NCBI RefSeq assembly: GCF_963576615.1 | Contig: NC_088716.1 | Coordinates: 61,474,228 to 61,538,227 of the forward strand | From: Watersipora subatra | Taxonomy: Eukaryota > Bryozoa > Gymnolaemata > Cheilostomatida > Watersiporidae | DNA: 64,000 bases | Direction of reading: 5' to 3' | In this document: positions 1 through 13,377 of the stretch, one piece after another | How the letters are laid out: each line of letters opens with the position of its first letter | How positions within the stretch are numbered: position 1 is the stretch's first letter | Notes under the pieces: model-generated | Databases searched by the model: none | What the model was told of the DNA's origin: nothing | The model's input: only the letters and a program-made list of their open reading frames with translations | Program-made: the position numbers and the translations under genes

Positions 1-1115
<1,115 letters not shown>

Positions 1116-2173
1116 TTGAATTAGATAGTCCTAGTTCCAAGCTCTACTTCTTCTTTTTATATAAATTTAGCTAACTATGATATTTAGTTTGGTTCTTTTT
1201 ACTTGTAATGAACCTTTATTGCATCATTTAATTTTCTATCAATTGGTTAAAAAGGCAAACTAATCCCTGAAACCCCATTTCAGGGATTTTGCCAACAGAA
1301 CCTAAGAAAACCGATTTGCAGGCACATCTGTGTGTGCTTTGATCTAAAGTTTATCATACGTATTATTCATAAAATTGAAAACTTATGCTTTCCCTTAATA
1401 CCTTGTTAGTGGGCATGCATGGCAAAAACAAGCACTTTGTCCATTTAAAAAAAGTTGTAATAAGTTGCAATAAACGCTAGGATGGTATTGACATCAAGTA
1501 ATTGGTATTGAAACCATCCTAGTTGTCAAATAGAAAACTTTTAAAACGTATATTAATTAAAACAGTGCATATATTCATGCTGCCAAATATGCCTGGTAGA
1601 GTCAGAGACACCCAATTTTTAAAACATAAATGTCAAACATGGGAGATTTGCATACCTGTGGCCACATTTATTACTTATAAAATTTGATTTAGTCAATTCA
1701 TTGCTACTGAGGCAAAGCTGGGAAATATAGCATATGTGGGGCCCTTTGGATTATAAAAGGTTTCAGATGAGAGCTTTCGATGAAACCATGCAGTAACATT
1801 GAACACACTGTGCAGATTGCATGCATGTATATCTAACTCGCATTTATCAACATTGGTCAGCATATTTCTTTAAAAAAGCCCAAACTTACTCAAAAGGAAA
1901 AAAATTGACTCTTTAAGCAACCCCGTCAAGGAGTTGAGTTTACAGAAAAGGAAAGCTCAATATAAGTACGTCAAACAAATTGCTCAAGTGAGTGCAACGG
2001 TGACAAATAAAATATTCTTAAAACACAATGAGTTTGTATAAATCTAAAAGTCTTTAGTGCAAATGGAGCAACCTATCAAAAGCAGGCCAAACAGCTGTTA
2101 CATTACCAAAAGATTAAAAATCAAAGCATTCACAAGAATACCATAAAACATTTATCAACAAAAGTGGACTATT
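1116..2173. other. Non-coding, nothing recognised
   Basis: AT-rich sequence downstream of the minus-strand gene whose last exon is at 2339-2518. No exon or complete repeat was identified. Confidence 0.4.
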
Positions 2174-2180
2174 TTATTTC
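2173..2180 (-). terminator. Possible polyadenylation signal of the minus-strand gene
   Basis: On the minus strand this reads AAATAAAA, containing the canonical AATAAA, about 160 bases beyond the stop codon of the terminal exon at 2339-2518. The spacing suits a short 3' UTR. This is inferred from position only. Confidence 0.4.
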
Positions 2181-2338
2181 TGTCAAATAAAGCTGTAGAG
2201 CTTCAAAACACTGAGCTCTATAATTGTCTTGCAAATTGTGCGACCATCTCCTGGCACCTCGAGTATAATGTGTGAAGTTGTGGTAGCTGTAACTAATGGC
2301 TCTGCACAACGTTTAAAATATGATTTTAGCTAGAGATC

Positions 2339-2518
2339 TTAGAAGCGATTCGCAAGAGAACTTTGTTGATTGTAGACACGCCCAGCTACAGAAAGAACTT
2401 TAAGGTTGGATGTCATTCCAGTCACTTGATGCCTTTTTGGAAATTGAACATCAACTTGTTGTTTGAAGGTTAGGTAATCTAGACCACTTTGCCTCCACTG
2501 GTAAATATGCTGCTCTAC
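2339..2518 (-). CDS. Terminal coding exon of an unrecognised gene
   Basis: The minus strand shows a strong acceptor (TTCTTTGCAG) followed by 59 codons and a stop. The peptide begins VEQHIYQWRQSGLDYL and ends SSLANRF. It is basic and hydrophilic with no membrane segment or signal. The frame at the acceptor (phase 0) matches the phase-0 end of the exon at 5988-6125, so the two probably join across a ~3.5-kb intron containing a SINE and a mariner-like element. The family was not recognised. An AATAAA lies ~160 bases downstream. The splice site, composition and phase match favour a real exon; no homology could be checked. Confidence 0.55.
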   Translation of the reverse strand, partial: VEQHIYQWRQSGLDYLTFKQQVDVQFPKRHQVTGMTSNLKVLSVAGRVYNQQSSLANRF

Positions 2519-3132
2519 CTGCAAAGAAACCAGTTATTAACCTGTTAGTATAGTTAAAAATTAGGAGAATGTTGAACACTACTCATTTTACAGACTTTCC
2601 CAAGATATCAAACCAGCTTTAAAACAATACTGACTAAAAAGTGTGCTCCATCATGTTGTTTTAGAACGCTTAGGAGATTGGCCAGAAACTTGAAGAGTAG
2701 GCTTTTGCAGCTAGCTATATTGGTGGCTGTACTAAATGTAGGTCACACAGAAGATGCTTTCCTACTGAAACTCTGCATAATTATGTTTGCCCTAAAGAGA
2801 TTGCAGTTCTCACTATGTTGATGTTATGCCTAAAAAAAATTTAACCTAGTAAGCCTTAAAAAATTCTTGTTTCGATGTTGTTAACACAAGTTAACTCAAT
2901 AAAAGTAAAAAACAACAAAAATTATCATTAATGCTTTCTTTTAAGCTAAAGCTTTTTTGTCAAACTATTAGGTAAGAATGGTATCTTTTAAATATAAAAT
3001 GTAATGAATAGTTGGGTTAAGAAAAGCTTTATTTTACAAACTAATAATTACAGCGTTACAATTCCTCTTATTTTTAAGCAAAATGCACCAAAATCTACAA
3101 AATTTTACACATTCAGCCTGTACTGTGATGAG
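2519..3132. other. Putative intron sequence
   Basis: AT-rich sequence between the two best minus-strand exons. No coding or repeat signal was recognised. Confidence 0.35.
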
Positions 3133-3252
3133 AACCGTGTCTGTCCATATAAAGCCACCGTTGGATAATGGAAAAATATTGCATCCCGCTGGATTTGAAC
3201 TTGCAACATTTACTTTGCTAGACTGACACTACAAAAACTATGCTAATTAACC
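3133..3252 (-). repeat. tRNA-headed SINE copy, minus strand
   Basis: Read on the minus strand, a tRNA-like head is followed by a B-box-like GTTCAAATCC (plus positions 3191-3200) and a tail containing TATGGACAGACAC. The same tail motif follows the tRNA-like sequence at 37236-37400, which suggests one family. The head is diverged and the ends are not sharply defined. Confidence 0.5.
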
Positions 3253-4081
3253 TTGTAATAATTTGCAATATTTGAATGCATAATTATTGCAACTGATAAT
3301 CTTTTACAGCACTCTACACTGCCAGGGTATTTGTTGGTACAAGCCAAGTTGATTCAAAATCTTGAGCTGAGTAAAATTCCTAACTGTCTACACGGTCAAT
3401 TTTTTCCATGCACAGATTGACTATGAATTGTATAAAAGTCCCTTTTCATTCAGTTGGCCTTTAACACTGTAAGGTTGGTGTGTATGAATATGCCTTTCAC
3501 TGCAATGCATACATGTACAAATTAAGCATAGGGTTACTGCCAGGTTACTCTGCAAAGCAGAGTTGTCCTCTCGTGCACTCCAAACAAATCCTAAATATTT
3601 AGGATTATACATTAATCATTAATTATATAGACATTATTGAAATTCTTTAAATAGTTTAGAAGTTTCTATTAAAACAGATTTTCAGCTTTTGTTTACACCA
3701 TTTAGTCTCTGCTTATATGATAAAGCTACTCTTTGCCATTAGCATGTCTGTGCAAATGCACTCGTTTATAACAGTTCATCTTCGTAGACTATTTGAGATG
3801 ACCAAAATAAATTCTAGGTCAGCAAAAAATTTAATTCTGATGCTCATATCAACTGATTTGACAATTAAAAAACATTCAGTTTTGAAGGTAGTAAACATGA
3901 ATTTGGAGATCAAACAGAAGGTGAGGTGAATAAAAGCCACAAAAGACAGGCTGATACTTGTTGCGGCTAGCTAACAAAGTAAAATCAGTGTCTGTATGAC
4001 TTATCATTTATCCATCGTCGGGAAGAGCTTGGGAGCAAGATAGATTTTGATGAGACTAGATATCGGACATTCAGCTTGGTA
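3253..4081. other. Non-coding, nothing recognised
   Basis: AT-rich sequence, probably intronic to the minus-strand gene. Small open frames here have no splice-site or composition support. Confidence 0.35.
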
Positions 4082-4083
4082 TA

Positions 4084-5015
4084 CAGACGGTCTCCAACCT
4101 ACGAACGAGTTACGTTCCGAACAATTGTTTGTACAGTGAATTTGGTCGTAAGTTGCTTCAGTGCTATATTTTGTATTATACCTTATGCTTAAGGCCTACA
4201 TGTATATAAGTATATTGAAGGTTTATATTAGTATGTTTAAGGCTTGTATAAGTAACCTGTAAATTGGTTTGTACTGAAAAAACTTTTTAATAAAATGGAG
4301 AGAATACTGTGGTGGACGCCGGGCCATGACACAGCATTTCTTATTGATCGTATGTGTTGTCCTTTTTTATTATATCCTTGTTTTAATCGTTATGCTAGAA
4401 CTTATTTTTGTTGTCCTTTTTTATGTGTCGTCCTTTTATTATACCGTTGTTTCACTCGTTATGCTATTGTTATATCTGATATCATGTTATAACACTATCA
4501 TTTATCGTCACTTTTATTGTTGTCATACCAACTCGCTAGCGATCCTATTTATTCACCTTGTTAGCCGGTGTTCTCACCGTTTGCCGTTAGGACGGAACAG
4601 TTGATATTACTGAATATAACGGAGCGCTCTCATTTATTTGAGCAGAGCAGATAGATGTACGCTCCTCGAATAGTGAAATTTCCTTTGCTAGTAAAAAAGC
4701 TGAATGAAACTACACACACTCTCTTCTTTTTATTTATTAGTCTAGATCGTGCCAAGTAAAGGTCGGCAAACTCCTTTACAATACATACAGGAAAAATAAA
4801 AAAGTTCTTTACGCACTGGAGATACGTTCACACACTAATGCCCTGCAACGAACTGGGCAGAGGAAGGTGGATGCTGGGTGATGCTTCTATGTAGCGCCTC
4901 TTTCTGCCGCTAATAAGTCGGTAATACCGTCGGTATTATCGATGAATATACGCGCAGACCTGTTCGTATGTACCGTTGTGTGTAACTCGAATGTTCGTAA
5001 GTAGGAAACCGTCTG
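4084..5015. mobile_element. Mariner-like MITE with TA target duplication
   Basis: Inverted ends read CAGACGGTCTCCAACCTA on the left and, reverse complemented, CAGACGGTTTCCTACTTA on the right, and the match extends in patches for ~35 bases. Each end abuts a TA dinucleotide (4082-4083 and 5016-5017), the signature of Tc1/mariner insertion. There is no transposase. About half of the length is a later LTR insertion at 4308-4780, so the original element was about 455 bases. Confidence 0.75.
4308..4780 (+). mobile_element. Solo LTR (LTR retrotransposon)
   Basis: The 473-base segment begins TGT, ends ACA and is flanked by a 4-base direct repeat ATAC (4304-4307 and 4781-4784). Its 3' half, including GTACGCTCCTCG, TTTGCTAGTAAAA and ATCGTGCCAAGTAAA, matches the sequence at 20490-20880. 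No internal retroelement genes flank it, so it is best read as a solo LTR left by recombination. The reading frames inside it are accidental. Confidence 0.7.
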
Positions 5016-5017
5016 TA

Positions 5018-5987
5018 TTAACACTCCAAAGCTTTCACTGATAGATCCCCTTCAAATATTTCTGATTTCTTGCGAGGCGAATCATTTTACATATTTTTGA
5101 CAAAAATGACAATCTCTAATGACAAACTAGTTTAACAATGTATTGGTATCTATAACAGCGAACCCTATGCATCTCATCATTGCTCAAGTTTGGCAAGAAT
5201 GTAAGCGATATTTTTAAGGACAACTATGAAAATTTTGTTAATAATTTTGGGAACTTTCACCAACTTGACACTTTACCCTATATGGCATTACTTATGTTGG
5301 TCAAACAAAAGCTTTACATAAATTATTTACATTGAGAAGAATTTGCGTTATAATAGGTATACATGTACATTATAGCAAAATTTGCTGTACAGCTATTCCA
5401 ACCAGATAAAAATCTGACCTATGCCCATACTACAAAAAATTCATAATTTGAGTTAAAATACTTGGATTTAAGTTAGAATATGACCTAAAAGTCAATGAAA
5501 GGAACTTAAGTTTACTTTTCACATAGGAAACAAATACATTATGCTTATGAAACAATGCAAGTGTTTTGGCCTTAAAGTTTGGCTTATTAATGTATATACT
5601 TAAAAACATTACTTTTTATTTTGTGGGTTTTCACTGTCCACAAAAGACCCTGGTCCCCGTTAATCCCGAAAATTGAATGGTGACTGCAAAAAACAGCTAT
5701 GACAGGCCGAACAGGATTTGGAACAAAAGGTACATTTCTCACAAACAGAGATTGTAAATGGTACAAAAATGCAAGTTAAGCAATACGAGTGTCATTCAGA
5801 GTTAAAAAAAGCTATAGCTTGTTGCATACTATTAGATACATCGTCCAAATACATATTATTGAAATTTTCGGACTAGCACAAAATTTTTCATCTCAATATT
5901 TGTAAAATACATCTAAAAAAATATTGTTTTTCACCAAGGTTCATTCTATGTCACTCAATATTTTGGTGTTTTGACACTCTAATTTAC
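5018..5987. other. Putative intron sequence
   Basis: AT-rich sequence between the mariner-like element and the exon at 5988-6125. Nothing else was recognised. Confidence 0.35.
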
Positions 5988-6125
5988 CTTTACTAAGTTC
6001 CTTTGTCCGCTCTCCTCTGACCAGAAACCTCCCCAAATATGTAAGCTTTTGTAACCTTGAATCGCCAATTCTTTAGATAACTTGTCTAGCACCAGAGTGG
6101 GCGCAGAACATGTTATAGCAACACC
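5988..6125 (-). CDS. Internal coding exon of an unrecognised gene
   Basis: On the minus strand this 138-base exon lies between acceptor TACTAATTGCAG and donor GTAAAT and is open for exactly 46 codons. The peptide starts GVAITCSAPTLVLDKLSKEL and later has a GYKSLHIWGGFWSEE stretch. It is phase 0 at both ends and joins in frame to the terminal exon at 2339-2518. Less AT-rich codons than the surroundings and a Trp/Gly-rich compact stretch suggest a folded domain. No family was recognised. It is the best-supported exon in the left half of the window. Confidence 0.6.
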
Positions 6126-6790
6126 CTGCAATTAGTAATAACAAAATAGAAATATCACATTTTTTGAATGAATGATTTTCCGATTTAAATTAAACTCTTT
6201 TCATAGCTAATCAATTGAAAGCTCATTGCTTGCTGCAAAAAAAGGAAAAAACTGAGCAAGCAGAAGTGCATCTGATATTTTAGCTTATGACTCTCAATCC
6301 CAGCTTTGATATTTGTCACCATTGTGATTTGTAGGCAATAGAAGAACGCGAGTTAAGCAATGTAAAAACTTATTCATCTTCTATTAAAAAAAAGGACTTC
6401 AAATATTGAAGTGGTATTTCAAAAGCAATTACTCATTCGTAAAATTGATAGTCAGTAGTCTGACCCTGATCTGGACTTGGCTTTTAGATATTATTGCAAA
6501 GTAAAGTTTAGAGCTGGTCACCATAGGTTTTAACTGTGAGTTTCAGTTCCTATCCCAGACACTATGCTTACATGTAGTCTGTACAAGTGCTATCATCAGT
6601 GGACAGGCAACCAGAATGCAAGAACATGACAACTATAAACATGCAATAATACTTAGTCAATACTAAGAATGATTATGAAGTTTAAGAATATTAATCAAAA
6701 TTACGTACAGTGGCACTCGCATACCGTTGTTGCTTGAAAGGTATGTTTCCAAAAGAAAATCTTGTCATTTTTCTAAAAGATTACTAATGC
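6126..6790. other. Putative intron sequence
   Basis: AT-rich, with no exon or complete repeat recognised. Confidence 0.35.
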
Positions 6791-6794
6791 TTAA

Positions 6795-7712
6795 AGGTTG
6801 GTTGACTTGCAACAAAATTCACGCTACAGTTATTTGGTATCAAAAGATTCACCATGTCTTACTCTGTTGTGTTGCATGTGCAATATATGTAGAAATGTGA
6901 TAACATGCTCTTAAAAGCTCAAAAGCGAAAAGTTAATCGCCGCCATCACGAAATTGCCGAAGATTAGAATCCCGTTCCAAACATGGGTCAAATGGAACGT
7001 AGCTCAAGAAGATGGCTTCTGTTTACACTTTCATGCAACCTCATTCATTCAAATATTTTCACAATTACACTTCACGCATTCAATGAAACGATGTCTATTG
7101 TCCTCAAGCATCTGTTTCCTCATCACTGTATTGATGTCACTTTGAGCACTGATATCTCAAAACCTACCGTAAAAATGGTTTAATTTTTAACCTTAGCTCG
7201 AAGGAATGCATATCATCATCTGATAAGCATGACAAGCCTGTTGGTCACCTGTGATAGTCAAAAAATGCTGCGGAAATTATGCGCGCTGTTTGGCAGGAAG
7301 CATGGGTCACATGATCAGATTGCGACTAGACGATTAGATCAACCCAAAACAAAATTGTAAACTAGCGAGCATCTATATTTGGTAAGAGCTCTTTGGCGAA
7401 ACCCAAAGTTTATGTCATAAATTAGTGCTACAAGAAGTTTTATATTGAGCCTTTTACGGAACTTACAATTCATGTGAGAAGATCACGTGTCAAAACAATA
7501 ACCAAATCATTTTACTATGTCAGAGAAATGAATTGATTCCAATCTACGGCGGTTTCGGGATCGCGGAGATTAACTGTTTCTTTTTTAGCTTTTAAGAGCT
7601 TGTAATCACAGTTCTCCATATTTTGCACACACGACACAGCAGAGTAAGCCATGGTGAATCTTTTGATACCAAATAACCGTAATGAAATTTTGTTGCAAGT
7701 CAACCTTCAACA
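6795..7712. mobile_element. Fold-back (long inverted repeat) element
   Basis: The left arm (about 6795-6960) is the reverse complement of the right arm (about 7540-7712). Matching blocks include TTGACTTGCAACAAAATT with GGTATCAAAAGATTCACC on the left and their complements on the right. It encodes nothing convincing. Right-half copies of the same family lie at 31410-31828 and 33085-33490, sharing GCGAGCATCTATATTTG and AACAATAACCAA. The outer ends and target duplication are not clear. Confidence 0.7.
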
Positions 7713-8052
7713 AGTAAAATGATAACAAGCTCCAGTACCATACATTGACAACTTGGGCAGCTAAGTCGTACATGCAAATCAGATGAGTATTTTACGGTAT
7801 TTTGGAAAGGCCAATAATTAACCAATATTTGAGTTTTCATCAAATTAAAGTACATTTAATGGGCCATTTTAGCAGCGCAAAGAAAGCACATTTCTGATGA
7901 CCATTTGCACCAATTTAGGGCAGGTAGTAGGAGTGAAACAAAATGGTTCGACATATTTTAGTCAAAAATGGATACAAGTATTAGCCAAATGAAAGTTTGT
8001 TACGGAAAGTTCTATCATAAGAACATAATTTGAAATAAATTCTATAATAAAC
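7713..8052. other. Non-coding, nothing recognised
   Basis: AT-rich sequence with no supported feature. Confidence 0.3.
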
Positions 8053-8076
8053 CTCTTGCAGTTGCTTCATTTTGTC
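8053..8076 (-). CDS. Candidate 24-base micro-exon
   Basis: On the minus strand the acceptor GTGTTTGCAG is followed by 24 bases encoding DKMKQLQE and a weak donor GTTTAT. It is phase 0 at both ends and would join in frame to the exon at 5988-6125, giving a helical segment before GVAITCSAP. Such a short exon could be chance. Confidence 0.25.
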
Positions 8077-8779
8077 CTGCAAACACATTAAAATCTGTAA
8101 TAGAAAACAAGACACCTATACAAAATCAAAACTGGTAGTTAATTTCTGTTAGTGATGACATATTTTTTATTGTAGTTCTACAATAGCACTATAAGTTCCA
8201 AACAGTGCATTAACTATTAATATGTGTCATGATCACAGAATTCATGGTAAGTCGGGATTACAAGATTTAGCAAACACAATTTTGATTCTAGCCTAATTGC
8301 AGCAGATTATATGGTCAAAAAACTGAAGCACGTTTACCATTAGTGCAAAAACATAGTTCCAAGAAAACTGGTATTAAAGTTTGAGAAACGAAAACCAATG
8401 TAAAGTTTTGTTTACATTTCAAAACGACATAGCAACCAATATCAAGATATTGTGATATTTATCTAGATTTCTGTACTTGGATCCAAAAAACTATGCTGAA
8501 TTTAAAAATCTAAACAGATTTTAGCTGGTTGTCAAAGAAATAGCTGTATATTTATAAGAAAGTGTATTACTTATTTTTGCAGATATTAAAAACAGCTTGA
8601 TTGTATCGCGATATTGGGCACACCCAAATCATCAACCAAATCTTTAGAAAATTAACAACAGTAACATATTGCACACCATCGGTCACTATATACTTCGACC
8701 TTGCAAACTCGAATAATTATTCTCATAACTAAATCTGATTATAATTTTATAAAAAATTGAATAATTATTCTTATTATTA

Positions 8780-8905
8780 AATATTGTAGTAATCTTGTAA
8801 GAATCGTTAGGAAAATATCACCACAACTCCCTTTACTTTCACTGCTTTTGACATCAGTTAGAATACCAAAGTACTCATTACAAGCATCCAAAATGTCAAA
8901 GTTAC
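8780..8905 (-). CDS. Candidate exon, 3' limit uncertain
   Basis: The minus strand has a pyrimidine-rich run ending TTTTAAAG, then an open frame NFDILDACNEYFGILTDVK, followed by about 20 more residues. The phase at the left edge (two bases completing a Gly codon) would accept the phase-1 end of the candidate exon at 11457-11498. No good donor was found, so the 3' end is a guess. No family was recognised. Confidence 0.25.
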
Positions 8906-11456
8906 CTTTAAAATCGGCAAAAAAGAAACAATTATTTTTAGCGGACACCATTTTTCAGTACTTCTTGTTTAGCATAGCAACGGTTTTAAGTTTTTTTTCG
9001 ATGGTAAAATACTTTTATTGGCTAAACTGACTTCAGATTCAGAAAGATCATTATTTGATTGGTCCAGACCTACAGGTTACAAAATTTGTTACCAATATTA
9101 TAAGTTCAGTTGGTGCAACTTCAAAGTCGAATAACTCAACTTCGTGATTTGCGACTTAACCATGTTTTCTGTCACCGCAACCCATATGATCTACCTGCTG
9201 ATAACTTCAACTCCTTTACTACCAAATGGATCTATCTACCGCGACATAAGTGTTTCGTGAAACTTAATTTCTAAAAGAGTGTATAAATGGTTATAACTTT
9301 ACACCCCAATTGTTTATTAACAATATTTTTATAGCAAGTTTGTCAGCATAAGTTTTTATGTTAGTTCATGCCCCCAAAAATATTACAAACGAGTTGTCGA
9401 GTGAGAGGGACCACTTTTCGTCCATTTTGAAATTACTGTGAGGTAAGCACAAAACTCTAGTCGGATGATTTATGAATATTATTAGTTTACATGTTAATTA
9501 ATCTGATGAACATAATTACTCTCATTAGTACTATTGCTCAATAAAGTTGCTCAGTCTATAGATCTGAAGTTAGTAACCATTTATGGCTGTATTGCTTCTG
9601 AAATTACTGGTCATCAGTAAGAAGATTTCATAAAACAAGTTTTTGCAAAGCAAAACTATGCTCAGGTTGTAAACGCATTCTTATTTGCTCAACATATGCA
9701 AATAATAGCTTTTTTCAATCAGGTATAGATGTAATAAGATAATTTACTAATTAATCAGTAATCGGAAACAATTTGTACAAAAGCTTGCTAAAGCCGCATC
9801 ATGCAGCACTTGGCCATACAGAAACACATTGCCAAACGAGCTGTACTATTGGTAGTTTAAGAGTTCACACTGAAACAGCTTCAACATAAAAATAAGACAT
9901 AAAAAATCAGTGCAAAAACTGCTTCGTATTACATTTACTTCATGCCTTGTTGTAATTGAGCATCATACTGTGTGCACAATTAGGAAAAATGGCTGCAAGA
10001 TCAAAATTTACCAAGTCTTTAATTTGTTAATGAAGCCGTGATAAAAAACAATTTAGACAATTTATGCAGAACTTAAATGCAACTGCATTTCATCAGCATT
10101 TTTATAAGCAGGCTTAGTGTAAAAAAACAGAGTAAGAGCCATACTACAAGTTCATGAAGTTTTGAACAAATTGTTACTTTACCCTTCAATATGTTGTAAA
10201 ATGCTAAGACAAGGTTAAAAAATTATGGACGCTGTTGGAAAAGAGAACGTTTCAAATGCCTCTAGATTTCATAAAAAAACAGCTAAAAATGATGGCCAGG
10301 GTTTTTGAGGACACTTTTATTTGTATGAAAGATTGGTAGATAGAACATTATTACACAAACAGACAATTCCAGAATTAAAGCGCAAACATTGTGGCCATAA
10401 AGGGTAAATAAAAATTGTTTCAAAGTAAAAGCTAAAAGGCTATTGTGCCTGGTAGTAGTAGCATCATTACCATATCATTTTTCTATTGAATAACGTAATA
10501 CACTTTTTATTAGAATAGAACAGACTTTGGTACATTAATTTGTCCTACATGTGATGGCTCTTATTAAAGACCTAATTTTCACCAATGAAGTGTGCCCTCA
10601 GATTAAGATGACCCTATTTATGAACCACACCGCCTATCAGAGTTTTTTAACATACCATTAATCAGCAGAAGGTTTTACGCCTAATGTTACCGACAAAAAA
10701 TCTAAAAAGTGTGTTGCAGTATGAGCTTGCTCAGGTTCTCATCCTCTTTTGCTGATACAATAGGTAGCAATCAGTAGTCCATTTTCCAAAGGTTTATTTA
10801 TTGCCCATTTCTAAAACCTTGGTAGCTGTAAAGGTCTAACACAGCTGTTTATTGCAATAATAAACTGTAAAAACTAAAATAATGGTTCTCAAAAAACTTT
10901 GGTCGCTGTTGGCTGTTAACATGTTTTCTATTAGTTAGATGCAGGATGGCGATTGGTTTTTTCCTATTAGGTACACATATGACCGGCTAACTAATTGCCT
11001 ACTCACTAATAAGAAATGTTTTGTACAAATATTTTTTAGCGCATTGCTCTTGGTTATAAGCGTACATTGTGCTGAGCTGCACTGCGCAGCCTGTTGTACG
11101 CACTCAGTTAATGTACTAGACCAATATCTGATTGTGTTTTATACTTATTCCATTCGGAAAACCCAGGCTACACTCATTAAGAAATACATTCAATCTTTAA
11201 AAAATGGTTAATATTTTAATACTTTGATATTGTATTTGTACAATTTAAATATCAATTGTACATGCCACTCCATACATGGTTATTTTGCTTCATAACTATT
11301 GTTACTGTTTTCGCGGATTGTCAGTGCTATAGTATTTTAGTGTAGCCAACTACCCAATGTAATGACTGCAGTCTCCAGAGCTCACTTTAGTCATCAAAGC
11401 CCAATTTAATTATCAGAAGATTAGGACTACAAAAAGTAGAGGACTCATCAACTTAC
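8906..11456. other. Non-coding, nothing recognised
   Basis: A long AT-rich interval, presumably intronic if the flanking candidate exons are real. The 90-codon frame at 10939-11211 lacks splice or composition support. Confidence 0.35.
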
Positions 11457-11498
11457 CCTTCAGTTTTTCAAAACACTTGTAGGCCAATATGATTAGTT
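11457..11498 (-). CDS. Candidate 42-base exon
   Basis: The minus strand shows a pyrimidine-rich acceptor (TTCTTTAATCATGTTCTCACAG) and a strong donor, AAGG followed by GTAAGT. The enclosed frame encodes LIILAYKCFEKLK, ending in phase 1. It may be an upstream exon of the same unrecognised gene as 5988-6125. Confidence 0.3.
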
Positions 11499-11883
11499 CT
11501 GTGAGAACATGATTAAAGAACAATAGTTCTGCGTGGTGAGCTCATCTTCGTTCTCCAGATTAAACAACTTCTACAAAAGAACAAAGATTTTAACATTGTA
11601 TAAAAAAATAAGTTGATGAGGACTTTATGCACAGAGTCTATGACCACCTTCAATTTGGTATTGGAAAAAATGTTGAAAGTGAGCTACCGTTAAACCTATA
11701 TTTGAATGCACCTTGATTTGATTAGCACCGCTATTTGGGACCACATCAGGAGATTGCTTTGAAAATCGAGCGCCATCTTTTTAATGAACGCCAACTCTAT
11801 TTGAGGAGGTAAGTTACCTTATCAGTATATGTATAGGTTTAGGTATATTCGCCTTTTGTGAAAATATAGCAAGGAGCTTTTAA

Positions 11884-12647
11884 GGTCCAAACACACTAGG
11901 CGATTTTATTGCAAGCGTCATGAGGGCGAAGATATCGCTGGTACGTGCATAAACACACTCGAGCGATTTACTAGCAAAGTGATATAATGGGCACGCTCAC
12001 AAACTGCCAATAAAAATCCGTATCATTAGTTTTTTCGGAGTTGTTAATAAATTTAGGCCAGTCAAAATGTCGTCGTCTAGGCTACAACATAAACAACCTC
12101 CACATTTGTTATTAAACCTCTCCCTTTCAAAGAGTGTACACTGCCTACACTACAAGAAGACAAAAGAAAAACGATTCTTGTATTTTTAGCTGTATTGTTT
12201 TTACAATTTTTTATACATATTTTATTTTGTAGTGGTTTTTCATATTTAATATATTAAATATTTACCATTCTCAAGATGGTCAACCGGCGCAACGATTGAC
12301 TCCGGATGTTGGTTTTCAACTCGTTTTTTTTTTAATTTTGTTATGATGGACAGAACTGGGAGTGCTATTATTAAATTCATGAACAATTGAGTGTTCGTTC
12401 TGAAGATGTTTCGTAACAAAATAGAAAATTGGAGCTGATGTACGTTGTTGAACATCGGTAAGAAATAATTACCCGCCGTAAAATTACATTCTGGTAAGAA
12501 CTAACCAATCGAAATGCATCTCGTTAGCAATAAAGTTGTGTAGAGAAATTCTAGCTTTATCGCTCTGCATGAACACGCTGAGTGAATTTTAACGCAGATT
12601 AGCTCTAACGCAATATCGCTCTAATTATCGCCTAATTTGTTTTCACC
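11884..12647. mobile_element. TTAA-flanked MITE, piggyBac-like
   Basis: Terminal inverted repeats of about 21 bases (left GGTCCAAACACACTAGGCGA; right complement GGTGAAAACAAATTAGGCGA) are bounded on both sides by TTAA (11880-11883 and 12648-12651). A TTAA target duplication is typical of piggyBac-type transposition. No transposase is present. The core of the terminal repeat resembles the ends of the elements at 47028-47535 and 53589-53957. Confidence 0.7.
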
Positions 12648-12651
12648 TTAA

Positions 12652-13184
12652 GAGAATGCTTCAGCGATAACACTTGTTCTATTGAGTCAAATATGCTACA
12701 AAGCAAAAAATTACTCTGAATTTGTTGTCGGGGTTTTATAAAAACACCATTATCAGCTTTTCAAATGTCTTAACCGCCAGTACATCAGCAGCCATAATTA
12801 AACATTGTCCCAAAAACAAGCGGCCTCAAACTGCCTAAAATATCGTACTAATCAAACATTCCATGTTAAGTGGAAAGAAAACGGGATAAACTACAGCATT
12901 GAAATTAAAGCACTCTCACACTCACTTCATGAACAGTTCTGTCAAAATCTTTACTGATAACTCAGCTTGCACTTTTATTCCATAAGTGCCAGAGTCACAT
13001 CTAGGAGCAATAGGTCGGCTTTGCGCTAGAGGACAAGCAAGGCTAAAAGTGATAAAAATTAGATAATACACAATAAACTTTCAAGTTCAATTAGTGATGA
13101 GGGAGCAAAAGTATCCTACATGGGAGCTATTGCACACTTTAAACATGATATTTGTACCTCACAAACTCACATGGTCTTTTAGAG
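12652..13184. other. Non-coding, nothing recognised
   Basis: No supported gene or repeat. Confidence 0.3.
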
Positions 13185-13330
13185 TAAAGTAGATGCTCCT
13201 ATAACGTATACCTCCTATAGCATAAATTCTAGAAAAGGTCGGGCAATTTTGTGAAGTTTTTGCTTCGTACCGCGTAAAAAACTCCATATAACTTAAAGTG
13301 TATCATCGGGCGAGTTCTAAAGTTTGATTT
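13185..13330. mobile_element. MITE end fragment (GCTCCTATAACG family)
   Basis: The stretch ATGCTCCTATAACGTATACC followed by AGCATAAATTCTAGAAAAGG matches the inverted end of the element at 27054-27931. Only one end is recognisable here. Confidence 0.4.
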
Positions 13331-13377
13331 GAGTGTTAGTCTGTCTCGCCACACCTGCGAGAAAAGAAAGCGACATA

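Noticed and set aside
4295..4604. Two hydrophobic reading frames resembling membrane proteins
   Set aside because: They lie within the solo LTR at 4308-4780, whose T-rich sequence gives Phe/Leu/Val runs. The related LTR at 20490 does not preserve the frames.
10939..11211. 90-codon cysteine-containing frame
   Set aside because: No splice sites, no signal peptide at the start, and base composition equal to flanking non-coding DNA.
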